64,000 bases of DNA from Sandaracinus amylolyticus (GTDB taxonomy: Bacteria; Myxococcota_A; Polyangia; Polyangiales; Sandaracinaceae): assembly GCF_021631985.1 (NCBI RefSeq), contig NZ_CP070225.1, positions 9,796,001 to 9,860,000 on the forward strand, in the 5' to 3' direction. Made by a program: the position numbers and the translations under genes. The notes under the pieces were generated by a model, which saw nothing but the letters and a program-made list of their open reading frames with translations, ran no database searches and was not told the DNA's origin. Below, in pieces: positions 8,456 to 17,800 of the stretch (the first letter of the stretch is position 1; each line of letters starts with the position of its first letter).

Positions 8456-9727
8456 TCACTCGAGACCGCCGAGGCGGCGCACGGCGTCGGTGCGGAGATC
8501 CTCGGGATACAGGCGAAGATAGTCGAGAGCGCGCGCGCGTGCTCGATCGTGCAGCCCGGCGCGGTGACAGGACTCGACCTCGCGGGCGAGCGCGTCCTGC
8601 GCGAGGGTCCCCTCGGGGGCGAGCCGGCGCGTCTCGGCGAACGCGTCCGCGGCCTCGGCGGGACGACCGAGCTGCTGGAGCAAGACGCGACCGAGGGTGA
8701 ACGCGACGACCGGTGCACGGGCATCGTCGCGACCGACGTCGAGCGCGCGACGCAGGTACGCGAGCGCCTCCGCGGGGTGCCCCGAGAGGCGCGCGCAGTC
8801 GGCGGCGAGGATCAGCGTGTCGACGTCGTCGCCGCGCAGGACGGTGGGATCGAGGAGCAGCAGCGCGTAGCCCTCGTCGTAGCGGCCGTGCTCGGCGTGG
8901 GCACGCCACGCGGGCCGGGTGTCGGGCTCGGGCGCGACGGGCGCCTCGTCCGGGACGACCTCGGGCTCCACCGGAGCGGGCTCGACGGCGCGCGCGCGGG
9001 GCTCGCGGTGATCGCGCGCGCGCGGCGCGGTCTCGCGCACGACCACGTCGGGCGTGGCCGGGTCGGGCGTGGTCGTGTCGGGCGGCGTGACCGTCTGCCG
9101 CGCGACGAACGCCGGCGTGATCGCCGGGGTCGGCTGGAGCTCCGCGGTCGGCTCGGTGGGGAACGCGCCGCGCTCGCCGGCGGCGAGCTCGACGCGCGCG
9201 CCGGGCTCCCACTCGACGCGCACGCGACCCTGATCGACCTGGACCGCTGCGCCGCTTCCCTCGCGTCGCACCGTGAACACGGTGCCGATCACCGACACCG
9301 CGACCGTGCCCGCGCGCACCCGGAACACGCGCGGAAGCCCCGGCGTGACCTCGAAGCGCGCTGCACCGCGCACCAGCACGAGCTCGATCTCGCCGGGCGT
9401 CATCCGGCCCACGAAGACCTCGCTGTCGGCGTCGAGCGGCGTGACGATCGATCCGTCCGCGAGCCGCAGGACGCTCGGCGTGACGGCGGCGGACACCTCG
9501 GGGTCGGGCGTGCCGTCGGGCGCGGTCGCGATCGGACGCGCCAGGAACGCGATCGCGGTCATCGCCGCGATCGCGATCGCCGATCCGACGGTGCGCTGCA
9601 CCACGCGACGGCGTCCGCGCGCCGCGGCCCGCTGTGCGGCGCGGCTCGCGCGCGCGCGATCCCAGTCCGGCGCGACGTGCTCGCGCACGTCGGCGATGGC
9701 CTCTCGGAGACGGTTGCCTTTACTCAT
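8456..9727 (-). CDS. FecR-domain anti-sigma/transducer with C-terminal TPR-like region
   Basis: 423 aa, with ATG 9727 overlapping the sigma factor stop by 8 bases. A basic cytoplasmic head (1-44) is followed by one membrane helix (about 46-64). A FecR domain lies at about 80-195, with the hallmark run RGAARFEVTPGLPRVFRV and then VSVIGTVFTV. After a Pro/Thr/Glu-rich linker, residues about 290-423 form helical repeats with TPR-like spacing (GHPAEALAYLRRAL, GRPAEAADAFAETRRLAP). In known systems FecR proteins bind and control the partner ECF sigma factor in response to an envelope signal. The TPR-like tail suggests a protein partner in the periplasm. The head is short and I do not see a classic zinc anti-sigma motif. 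Confidence 0.85.
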   Translation of the reverse strand: MSKGNRLREAIADVREHVAPDWDRARASRAAQRAAARGRRRVVQRTVGSAIAIAAMTAIAFLARPIATAPDGTPDPEVSAAVTPSVLRLADGSIVTPLDADSEVFVGRMTPGEIELVLVRGAARFEVTPGLPRVFRVRAGTVAVSVIGTVFTVRREGSGAAVQVDQGRVRVEWEPGARVELAAGERGAFPTEPTAELQPTPAITPAFVARQTVTPPDTTTPDPATPDVVVRETAPRARDHREPRARAVEPAPVEPEVVPDEAPVAPEPDTRPAWRAHAEHGRYDEGYALLLLDPTVLRGDDVDTLILAADCARLSGHPAEALAYLRRALDVGRDDARAPVVAFTLGRVLLQQLGRPAEAADAFAETRRLAPEGTLAQDALAREVESCHRAGLHDRARARALDYLRLYPEDLRTDAVRRLGGLE

Positions 9728-10313
9728 CGGCGAGCTCCGCTTCCAGGACTGCGTGTGCCGCGGCGATGCGTCTCTTCACCGTCGCGAGCGAGCACTCGCA
9801 CGCGAGCGCGACCCGCTCGAGGGGCTCGCCCTCGAGATAACGAAGCGTCCATGCGAGCCGTTCTTCCGTGGGCAGCGACCCGAGCACTCGATAGAGGTCG
9901 GCGATGCGCGTGCGCTGCTCCGGCGAGGCGCGCTCGTCCGCGAGCGCTGCCTGATCGAGCTCCTCGTTCAATCCGAAGATCGTGAGCGCGTAGCGCTTGC
10001 GCAGCACGAGGCGCGCCTTGCGCACCGTCAGCGTCGCGAGCCACGCGCGCGCCGAGTCGGGATCACGGAGGCGATCGATGCCGCGCACCGCGTCGAGGAA
10101 GACGTCTTGCACGAGGTCGTCGAGCTCCGGGCTGCGACCGAGGATGCGCATGCCGACGCGCAGCACGTAGCCACCGTGCAGCCGGAACGCCGAGTCGAGA
10201 TCGATCGGCGCGCGGACGCCCGATCGCTCGGCGTCGTCGCCGCCCGGCTCGTCCCCTTCGTCGTCGGGGGGCGAGTCGACCAGCCGCAGGTGTGCCCGCG
10301 CGTCGGAGCTCAT
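9720..10313 (-). CDS. ECF-type RNA polymerase sigma factor
   Basis: 197 aa. Region 2 is present (LHGGYVLRVGMRILGRSPELDDLVQDVFLDA, with the typical DLVQDVF core). So is region 4, a C-terminal helix-turn-helix (PLERVALACECSLATVKRRI). No region 3 domain is seen, as expected for ECF factors. The N-terminal 40 residues are acidic and likely disordered. The gene leads an operon with FecR and a secreted protein, the standard arrangement in which FecR controls the sigma factor. Its start region carries a ~36 bp motif that recurs in front of the divergent lipoprotein gene, so autoregulation and control of the neighbours are likely. Confidence 0.9.
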   Translation of the reverse strand: MSSDARAHLRLVDSPPDDEGDEPGGDDAERSGVRAPIDLDSAFRLHGGYVLRVGMRILGRSPELDDLVQDVFLDAVRGIDRLRDPDSARAWLATLTVRKARLVLRKRYALTIFGLNEELDQAALADERASPEQRTRIADLYRVLGSLPTEERLAWTLRYLEGEPLERVALACECSLATVKRRIAAAHAVLEAELADE

Positions 10314-10316
10314 GCC

Positions 10317-10353
10317 GGGTGTGTGTGATGGCGAGGGGCGAATGGCTCACGCG
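10317..10353 (-). promoter_or_regulatory. Conserved motif before the sigma factor gene
   Basis: Read on the minus strand, GCGTGAGCCATTCGC is followed by a partly conserved stretch ending TCACACA-CC, about 5-40 bases before ATG 10313. The same order of blocks occurs at 10470-10506 in the other orientation, facing the lipoprotein gene. The 16 bp core at 10338-10353 (GCGAATGGCTCACGCG on the plus strand) is an exact inverted copy of 10470-10485. It could be a -10/start-site region, an operator, or a transcribed leader element. Confidence 0.6.
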
Positions 10354-10469
10354 ATCGACGCCGATCCGTCCGATCGACGTGTCGGCATTGTGAGGAATCG
10401 GACGTGCGCCGCGCCGTGGCCGGCACTCCGCCGCACCCGCCCCGATGCTCGTGAACGAAAAGCGACGAG

Positions 10470-10506
10470 CGCGTGAGCCATTCGCAATTCGTTTTCACAC
10501 AACCCC
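10470..10506 (+). promoter_or_regulatory. Conserved motif before the lipoprotein cluster
   Basis: The plus strand carries CGCGTGAGCCATTCGC (10470-10485), then TTCG, TCACACA and a C run. It is the same arrangement as in front of the sigma factor gene. It ends about 22 bases before ATG 10528, and GAGGAG in between gives a ribosome binding site. Sharing of this element by both divergent transcripts suggests common control, most simply by the sigma factor encoded next door. Confidence 0.6.
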
Positions 10507-10527
10507 CGCCGAGGAGACGACCGCTCC

Positions 10528-13500
10528 ATGCGATCCCGATCCGGCCCGCGCATCATCGTCCTGCTCGCGCTGGCGCTCGCCGCCTGCGACGGCACGCGCG
10601 AGCCCGTCCTTCGGGTCGACGCCGGGCCCGACGCGCCACCCGACGAGCAACGCCCGTACGTCGTGAGCACGTCGCCCGAGAGCGGCGCCGTCGACGTGCC
10701 GCCCGACGAGTGGATCGACGTCACGTTCAGCGAGCCGATCGCCGAGGGCGGCGGCGTGACCGTGACCGCCGACGGCACCGCGGTGGCGCTCGAGCCGCTG
10801 CACTGGGACGACGCGCGACGCGTCCTCTCGATCGAGCCGGTCGAGCCTCTTCCCTCGCGCGCGAGGGTGCAGGTGCGCATCGCCGACGACTTCACCGATC
10901 GCGCGGGCAACTCGCTGCGCGAGCCGGCGCTCGTGGTCTTCGAGGTGGGCGACGCCGCGGCGCCGCGCGTGCTCACGAGCGAGCCGGTCGTCGGCGAGAC
11001 CGGCGTGTCGGCGCGCCTCGACGCGATCGAGGTGCGCTTCGACGAGCCGATGGACGCGCGCGCGGGCACCGCGCGCCTCGAGGGGCCCGGCGTCGCGCGC
11101 GTCGTCGAGCAGCGCTGGGTCGAGGGCGCGCTCCTGCGCGTGTCGATCGAGGGGCTCTCGCACCAGAGCACGTATCGCCTCGTGCTCGACGGCTTCACCG
11201 ACGCCGCGGGCCGCCCGCTCGATACCAGCGCGTACCTCGACGAGGGCGCGATCACGTTCGCGACCGGCCCCGACGCCGACGCGCCGCGCGTGATCGACGC
11301 GAACCCTGCCGAAGGGCAGGTCAACGTCGCGACGCTCACGCGCGAGATCACCGTCGTCTTCGACGAGCCGATGGACGTGACGCGTCGCGCGGCGCGCCTC
11401 GACGGGCCGAGCGCGGAGATGTGGCTCACCGGCGCGTGGTCCGAGGACGCGCGCACCATCACGTTCGGCGCCGCGGGGCACCTCGCGCCCTCGGGCGCGC
11501 ACGCGCTCGATCTCACCGCGCTCCGCGACGTCGCGGGCAATGCGATCGACCCGGTGACGTACCTCGAGGACGGCGCGCTCGACTTCGCGACCGGCGCCGA
11601 CGGACGCCCGCCGGCCGTGGTGTCGTCGACGCCCGTCGAGGGCGCGCGGAACGTGCGTGCGTCGATCGAGGAGCTGGTCGTGCGCTTCGACCGCGCGATG
11701 GATCGCGACGCGACCGCGACGGTGCGCATCGACGACGGCGTCGCGCCCTTCGACGTGCCGGCGCGCTGGAACCTCGCGGGCACCGAGCTCTCCCTCGACG
11801 TCCGCGCGCGACTCTTCGCGGAGCGCGCGCATCGCGTCGATCTGCGGGCGCAGCGTGATCTCTTCGGCAACGCGCTCGACGTCGCGGGCGTCTATCTCGG
11901 CGGCGACGGCGAGCTCGACTTCGTCACGGCGAGCGGCACCGGCGAGTCGTGCACCGACGCGCTCTCGATCGCGTCGGGCACGCCGGTCGCGGGCGGCGGT
12001 CACGAGTGGCGGCTCGCGCCGCGCGCGGTGACCTCGCGCGAGGGAGAAGGCGCGGGCGCGCAGTGCGCGGCGCGGCCGGAGTGGATCTCGCCCGACGCGG
12101 TGGTCCGCGTGGTGAAGACGACGCCCGCGGCGTCGCAGGGCGGCACCTACCTGCACGTGACCGCGACCAGCGCGGCGTCGCGTCTCGTGGTGCTCGAGGT
12201 GCGCTCGTCGTGCGAGCCCTCGCGCGACGTGCTCGACCCCGCGCGGCTCGACTGCCCCGGCGAGCGCGCGACGTGGGAGTCGTGGCTCGACGTCGGCCCC
12301 GGCGAGTACTTCGTGTGGGTCGCGACCGCCGCAGCGGGGACGCTCGCGGCGTTCGAGGGCGCGACGATCCGCGTCGACGAGGTCGCGACGATGCCCGAGG
12401 GCGAGTCGTGCGCCGATCCCTACGACGCGAGCTCCGCGATCCACTCGACGGGCGCGGGCGGCGAGCACGTCTACACGATCCCCGCGGGCGTCGGGCGCGC
12501 GTCGGATCGCACCGTCGTCGCCTACGACGGCGCAGGCACGATGCTGTGCGACCCCGAGCGCCTCCAGGGCGGCGACGTCGTCGTCGCGCTGTCGAAGACG
12601 TCGCCCACGAGCGTGCTCTCGGCGGTGGTCACGGCGACGAGCGAGGTCGACGTGCAGCTGCTCGATCGCTGCGACCCGCGCGCGTCGGGCGCGCGCTCGC
12701 TCGCATGTGCAGCGGACGTGACGGGATCGCGGCGCGCGGAGCTCACCGCACACGGCGCGGCGGGCACCTACTACGCGTGGATCGCCTCGGCGCGACCCTA
12801 CCTCGGGATCGGCGGCGCGACGCTCCGCGTGCGCGAGATCGAGCCGCAGGCGGGTGACGACTGCGCGCACGCGATCCCGATCGCATCGAGCGGCACGACG
12901 ACGATCACCGCGACGCGCCCCGAGCGCCTCGACGTGCCCGGCTGCTTCCCCACGAGCGGCGGCGTCACCTGGTACCGCTTCACCGCGGCCGAGGCCGCGA
13001 CCGTGATCGACGCGAGCGGCCCCGGCGCCATCGCGGTGGTCGCGCCCGGCTCGTTCGAGACGCGCTCGTGCACGAGCGACACGTCGGGCCCCGCGCTCGG
13101 CGCGTTCGCGGCGCCGGGCAGCGAGGTGTGCATCGCCGTGTCGAGCAGCGCGGGGATCGGCTCGCTCACGCTGACGCCGGTTCCCTACGCCGGCGTGATG
13201 GGAGGCGTGACGCCGCTCGGGATCGCGCCGCCTGCGCGCGCCACCGGCGGCGTCGAGACGATGGAGTCCGAGCTGTGGATCGCGGTCACGCCGACGACGA
13301 TCCACGCCGCGGTGCAGTGGCCGTCGCGCATCCTCTCGGTGCCGCGCAGCGGTCACGTGCGCGCGGACTCGCACGAGGTCGAGCCCTTCGAGATGGGCTA
13401 CTCGGGCGTCGCGGTCGGCGAGGCGCTCTTCAGCCTCGACGACGCGGGCTTCTACGACATCGGTCTCGGCACGCTCGTCGGGCCCGCCGATCACACGCGG

Positions 13501-14136
13501 CTCTATCGCTTGGTCACGCCCAGCGGCGCGTTCACGACGAACGAGCCGTTCGACTGGGACGGCGCGGCGCGGCTCGGCAGCCAGGTGTACCGCTCGGTCG
13601 CGTACGACGGCGCGGATCTGTGGCTGCTCGTCGACTCGCCGGCGGCGTTCGGCGGCGGCGGATCGGCGGGCGTCGTCACGCTGCACCGCGCGAGCCCGAG
13701 CGCGCCGGGCGTGTCGCGAATCGCGGGCGAGATCCCGGCGATGGAGCGCGCGATCGCGACGGCCGTCGACGCGACGTACGTGTACCTGCTCGGCCGCGTC
13801 GCGGGCGTGGGCGGCGTCTATCGCGTGCGGCGCGACGCGCTCGCGGGCGATCCGATCCCGGAGCTGGTCGCGCGCGCGAACGTGCCCGAGACGATGGCGC
13901 GCGGATCGATCGCGCTCGACTCGATCGGCGCGGCCCAGGTCCTCTACTTCCGCGACGCGCAGGGCGACGTGCGTGTCGTGACGGGGCTCGGCACGAGCAC
14001 GCCGATCGACCTCGGCGTCGTGAGCCCGCTGGGCGACGCCGACGATCACCAGCTCACGTACGACGCGCTCTCGGACTCGATCTTCCTGTTCGAGTCCGAG
14101 ACCGACGCGCGCGGGAATTTCGTCCGTTTGGACTGA
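10528..14136 (+). CDS. Large lipoprotein with four Big_5 Ig-like domains
   Basis: 1202 aa; ATG with GAGGAG upstream. Lipobox LALAAC with lipidated C20; position +2 is Asp, which in enterobacteria would retain the protein at the inner membrane. Four tandem Ig-like modules (about 43-145, 146-250, 251-359, 360-470) share the Big_5 pattern VVSTSPxxGAxDV...VxFxEPMD...DxxGN. Three Cys-bearing modules follow, starting near residues 471, 627 and 776. The last contains TWYRFTA, a pattern seen in PPC-like beta-sandwich domains. The C-terminal ~330 residues repeat AVDATYVYLLGR-type strands, like a beta-propeller. It is first of six same-strand lipoprotein genes. The role is unknown; surface adhesion or binding is inferred from the domains. 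Confidence 0.85.
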   Translation: MRSRSGPRIIVLLALALAACDGTREPVLRVDAGPDAPPDEQRPYVVSTSPESGAVDVPPDEWIDVTFSEPIAEGGGVTVTADGTAVALEPLHWDDARRVLSIEPVEPLPSRARVQVRIADDFTDRAGNSLREPALVVFEVGDAAAPRVLTSEPVVGETGVSARLDAIEVRFDEPMDARAGTARLEGPGVARVVEQRWVEGALLRVSIEGLSHQSTYRLVLDGFTDAAGRPLDTSAYLDEGAITFATGPDADAPRVIDANPAEGQVNVATLTREITVVFDEPMDVTRRAARLDGPSAEMWLTGAWSEDARTITFGAAGHLAPSGAHALDLTALRDVAGNAIDPVTYLEDGALDFATGADGRPPAVVSSTPVEGARNVRASIEELVVRFDRAMDRDATATVRIDDGVAPFDVPARWNLAGTELSLDVRARLFAERAHRVDLRAQRDLFGNALDVAGVYLGGDGELDFVTASGTGESCTDALSIASGTPVAGGGHEWRLAPRAVTSREGEGAGAQCAARPEWISPDAVVRVVKTTPAASQGGTYLHVTATSAASRLVVLEVRSSCEPSRDVLDPARLDCPGERATWESWLDVGPGEYFVWVATAAAGTLAAFEGATIRVDEVATMPEGESCADPYDASSAIHSTGAGGEHVYTIPAGVGRASDRTVVAYDGAGTMLCDPERLQGGDVVVALSKTSPTSVLSAVVTATSEVDVQLLDRCDPRASGARSLACAADVTGSRRAELTAHGAAGTYYAWIASARPYLGIGGATLRVREIEPQAGDDCAHAIPIASSGTTTITATRPERLDVPGCFPTSGGVTWYRFTAAEAATVIDASGPGAIAVVAPGSFETRSCTSDTSGPALGAFAAPGSEVCIAVSSSAGIGSLTLTPVPYAGVMGGVTPLGIAPPARATGGVETMESELWIAVTPTTIHAAVQWPSRILSVPRSGHVRADSHEVEPFEMGYSGVAVGEALFSLDDAGFYDIGLGTLVGPADHTRLYRLVTPSGAFTTNEPFDWDGAARLGSQVYRSVAYDGADLWLLVDSPAAFGGGGSAGVVTLHRASPSAPGVSRIAGEIPAMERAIATAVDATYVYLLGRVAGVGGVYRVRRDALAGDPIPELVARANVPETMARGSIALDSIGAAQVLYFRDAQGDVRVVTGLGTSTPIDLGVVSPLGDADDHQLTYDALSDSIFLFESETDARGNFVRLD

Positions 14137-14146
14137 GGGGAGCAGG

Positions 14147-17100
14147 ATGTACAGACACGTTCGCTCATGGGTGGGGTGGTGCGCGGCGATCCTCGTGATC
14201 GCAGCACCGGGCTGCGGCGACGACGACACGAGCACGGGCGACGACGACGCGTCGGTCCCGGGCGACACCGTCGCGCCGAGCGTGGTCTCGGTCACGCCGA
14301 GCCACGGAGCGACGGGGGTCGCACCGGACGCGACGCTGCGGGTGACCTTCTCGGAGCCGATGGATCCCGCGGCCGGCACGCTCGAGGTGCGCAGCGGCGA
14401 GACGATGCTGACGCTCGGCGCGCGCTCGTGGAACGAGGACGGCACCGAGCTCTCGATCCGCACCGCGATGCCGATGCCGAGCGGCGCGACGAGGTTCGCG
14501 GTGGAGGCGGACTTCGAGGACCTCGCGGGCAACACGCTCGAGGAGGGCGGCGAGGTGCAGTTCGAGGTGCTCGACCTCGTGGCGCCGCAGATCGTGTCGA
14601 CCACGCCCGCCGAGGGCGCGACGGTCTCGGTCGCGACCGCGGAGATCGTGTTCGTGCTCAGCGAGAGCGTGCGCGGTGATCTGCCGACGCTGACGATCAC
14701 CGGCGCGGGCTCGCCCGTGCTCGGCACGCCGGCGTGGAGCGACGCGCACACGCTGCGCGTGCCGGTGAGCGGGCTCGCGCACGAGGGCGAGTACCGCGTG
14801 ACGATCGCGGGCGTGCGCGACATCGCGGGCAACGCGCTCGACACGAGCGCGCTCGGCGACGAAGGCGCGCTCGACTTCACGGCGGACGACGACGTCGCGC
14901 CGGTCGTGACCGACTCGAATCCGTCGGACGCTCAGGTCGACGTCGCGTGGGACGTGCTCACGCAGGTCGTGGTGCTCTTCTCGGAGCCGATGGACGCGAC
15001 CGCGGGCACCGCGACGCTCACGGTGTCGGGCGCGGCGACGACGCTCACCGGCAGCTGGGACATGGGCGGCCGCCGCCTCCTGCTCGACGTCACCGATCGC
15101 CTCGAGAACATCACCGTGCACCGCGTCGCGCTCGACGGCTACCGCGACGTCGCGGGCAACGCGCTCGACGGCACCGTGCTGCTCACCGACGGTGCGATCG
15201 ACTTCACCACCGGCGATCTCTACAAGCCGTACGTCGTCTCGAGCACGCCCGCCGAGGGCGCGACCGACGTCGCGCCGTCGACGACGGCGGCACCGCTCGA
15301 GATCACGATCACGTTCAGCGAGGCGATGGACACCTCGCGCACCGAGGTGACGATCGTCGGCGACGGCGCGTCGATCACCGCGGCCGGCACGTGGTCGGTG
15401 GCGGGCACGTCGCTCACGATCCCGGTGGGCGCGCGCCTCAACGCGGGCGCGAGCTACTCGATCGATCTCACCGCGTTCCGCGACGCGACCGGCACGCTCT
15501 TCGACGCGGCGCACGAAGGCCTCGGCGGCGACGGCGAGCTCGACTTCGCGCTGCGCGCGCCGACCGGTGAGCGCTGCGGTGACGCGCTGACGAACGAGCA
15601 GGCCGTCGAGATCGACGGCGCGCGCGAGTGGCAGATCGCGGCGGGCGGCGTGACCACCGACGACGGCGCGGTGACGTGCATCCCCGTGGCCGCGACGCTC
15701 CCCGACGGCGTGATCCGCTATCGCAAGACCACGCCGAGCCTCTCGGCGGGCGGCACCGCGCTGCACATCACGCTGCGCAACGGGTTCAACTTCGAGGTGA
15801 CGAGAGACACCTGCGAGCTGCCCGCCGCCGATCCTTCGGATCAGCTGCGCTGCTCGTACATGAACGCCGACAACACCGGCCTCGTCGAGACGTGGCTCGA
15901 TGTCGGCCCCGGCGACTACTACGTCTGGGTCAGCAACTTCGAGACGTTCAACCAGACGACGGTGCGCATCGCCGAAGAAGCGATGCCGCGCGACGGCGAG
16001 AGCTGCATCGCGCCCTACGACGGAGCGACCGACGCGGCGATCTACACCGCGCCGACGAGCCCCGACGGCGACCACGTCTGGACGATCACCACGGGCACGA
16101 TCCACGGCATGGAGCGCACCGTCACGCCGACCGGCCCCGGGCCGCTCTCGTGCGATCCGACCGTGCCGCTCGGCCACGACGCGGTGATCGCGTTCGACAA
16201 GACGAGCGACGCGAGCCTCGTGACCGTCAGCGTCGTGCCCTTCGGCCGCGCGTCGCCGTTCGGGGCGCCCGCGCCGCACGTCGACGTGGAGATCTCGCGC
16301 GGCGGATGTGATCCCACGACCGCGGGCCGCGACGTCGAGGTGTGCGCGACCCGTCTCACCGGTCCCGGCGGCGGCGCGAGCTTCACGATCGACGGTCCCG
16401 CGGGTCGCCTCGACACGTGGATCACCGCGCCGCAGCAGCCGGCGCCCCCGAACGGTCTGATCACCGCATTCGTTCCGTTCCCCGGCGCGACGGTGCGCAT
16501 CTCGGAGTTCACGCCGGGCCTCGGCGACACCTGCGCGAACGCGATCCCGCTGAGCCCCGGCGCGAACACGGTCGCGCCCGATCGCACCCACCGCGCGTAC
16601 GCGCCGGCGTGCATGCCGACCGGCGCGCTCACCTGGTACCGCTACACGCCGACGCGCAACTTCGCGATCATCCGCACCGACACCGCGACGCGCGGCGCGG
16701 TCGTGAGCGCGGCGAGCGCGGGCACGATCAACTGCGGCGACAACCTCGCGAACGGCGTCGGCGCCGCGACGACGGTCGGCCAGGACGTGTGCATCGCGGT
16801 GGCGTCGGGCACTGGCGCGACGTCGCTGTCGATCCAGGAGCTCGACTTCGGCGGCGTGCGCGGCGTGCCGACGAATCTCGGGATCACGTTCCCCGCGACC
16901 GCGCCCGAGTCGATCGGGTTCTCGGGCCCGCGCTGGATCACCACGACGCCGACGCACATCGCGGTCGGGCTCAATCAGCGGGTCATCGCGACCGCGCCCC
17001 TCGCCGGCGGCGCGGACTTCACGCTCTCGACGCTCGCCGGCACGACGCGCCAGTTCGGCCTCGGAGCGCACTTCGACGGCACGTCGATCATCGCGACGAT

Positions 17101-17770
17101 GTCGGGCAGCAGCGCGACCGATCCGCGCGTCGCGCGCGTCGCCGACGGGATGGGCGCCGCGTCCACGACCGACCCCGCCTCCTTCGTCGACATGCCGCCG
17201 GCGTCCACCGGGTACGCCGCGAAAGCGATCAACGCGATCGCGCGCGACGGTGACAACGTGATCGTCGCGACCGCGCGCGCGTTCTCCTCGCCCCCGTCGA
17301 CGCAGTTCTATTCGATCCCGATCGCGGGCGGCGCCGCGACGCTGCTCGGGGAGAACACCACGTTCGACGGCGTCGCCGGCCTCGCGGTCGACGCGACCTA
17401 CTTCTACATGACGACGATGGTCGGCTCGACGCGCGGGCTCTTCCGCCTGCCGCGCGCCGCCCTCGCGAACCCGTCGACGCCCCCCGAGCTCCTCGCCGCG
17501 GTGACCGTCGACTTCAGCAACCAGCCGGTCTACCTCGACCCCGCGAACGACGCGCTCTACTTCCGCGCGACGGCCATCACCATCACGAGCTCGAGCTCCG
17601 AGGTGTGGCTCGTCATCGATCCCGATGGCGTGACGCCCACGTTCGCCGGACCGATCTGGCGCACCACCATCGGCGCCGGGCTGGGCTTCGATCCGAGCGG
17701 CCCTTCGCTCTTCGTGATCGACGCATCCGCCGGCACTCAGTCCGCCGCGCGCTGGCTCCGGCTCGACTGA
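14147..17770 (+). CDS. Large Big_5 Ig-like lipoprotein, paralogue of both neighbours
   Basis: 1207 aa, starting 10 bases after the previous stop; GGGGAGCAGG precedes the ATG. Lipobox IAAPGC (C23) is followed by an Asp-rich linker. Four Big_5-type Ig domains occupy about 43-471, the fourth with the STPAEGATDVAPSTTAAPL signature. Cys-containing beta modules (GERCGDALTN, GESCIAPYDGA, GDTCANAIPL) and TWYRYTPTRNFAI follow, then a propeller-like C-terminus ending ARWLRLD. The architecture equals that of the previous gene. The central DNA (about 14600-15560) is nearly identical to 18233-19193 in the next gene. Probable surface protein, co-transcribed with its neighbours. Confidence 0.85.
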   Translation: MYRHVRSWVGWCAAILVIAAPGCGDDDTSTGDDDASVPGDTVAPSVVSVTPSHGATGVAPDATLRVTFSEPMDPAAGTLEVRSGETMLTLGARSWNEDGTELSIRTAMPMPSGATRFAVEADFEDLAGNTLEEGGEVQFEVLDLVAPQIVSTTPAEGATVSVATAEIVFVLSESVRGDLPTLTITGAGSPVLGTPAWSDAHTLRVPVSGLAHEGEYRVTIAGVRDIAGNALDTSALGDEGALDFTADDDVAPVVTDSNPSDAQVDVAWDVLTQVVVLFSEPMDATAGTATLTVSGAATTLTGSWDMGGRRLLLDVTDRLENITVHRVALDGYRDVAGNALDGTVLLTDGAIDFTTGDLYKPYVVSSTPAEGATDVAPSTTAAPLEITITFSEAMDTSRTEVTIVGDGASITAAGTWSVAGTSLTIPVGARLNAGASYSIDLTAFRDATGTLFDAAHEGLGGDGELDFALRAPTGERCGDALTNEQAVEIDGAREWQIAAGGVTTDDGAVTCIPVAATLPDGVIRYRKTTPSLSAGGTALHITLRNGFNFEVTRDTCELPAADPSDQLRCSYMNADNTGLVETWLDVGPGDYYVWVSNFETFNQTTVRIAEEAMPRDGESCIAPYDGATDAAIYTAPTSPDGDHVWTITTGTIHGMERTVTPTGPGPLSCDPTVPLGHDAVIAFDKTSDASLVTVSVVPFGRASPFGAPAPHVDVEISRGGCDPTTAGRDVEVCATRLTGPGGGASFTIDGPAGRLDTWITAPQQPAPPNGLITAFVPFPGATVRISEFTPGLGDTCANAIPLSPGANTVAPDRTHRAYAPACMPTGALTWYRYTPTRNFAIIRTDTATRGAVVSAASAGTINCGDNLANGVGAATTVGQDVCIAVASGTGATSLSIQELDFGGVRGVPTNLGITFPATAPESIGFSGPRWITTTPTHIAVGLNQRVIATAPLAGGADFTLSTLAGTTRQFGLGAHFDGTSIIATMSGSSATDPRVARVADGMGAASTTDPASFVDMPPASTGYAAKAINAIARDGDNVIVATARAFSSPPSTQFYSIPIAGGAATLLGENTTFDGVAGLAVDATYFYMTTMVGSTRGLFRLPRAALANPSTPPELLAAVTVDFSNQPVYLDPANDALYFRATAITITSSSSEVWLVIDPDGVTPTFAGPIWRTTIGAGLGFDPSGPSLFVIDASAGTQSAARWLRLD

Positions 17771-17800
17771 GCCGAACTCGTTCCCCGGAGGAGGAGCTCG

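Noticed and set aside
10495-14880. Long minus-strand frame opposite the first lipoprotein gene
   Set aside because: Same composition effect; only the plus strand has a lipobox, ribosome binding site and recognised domains.
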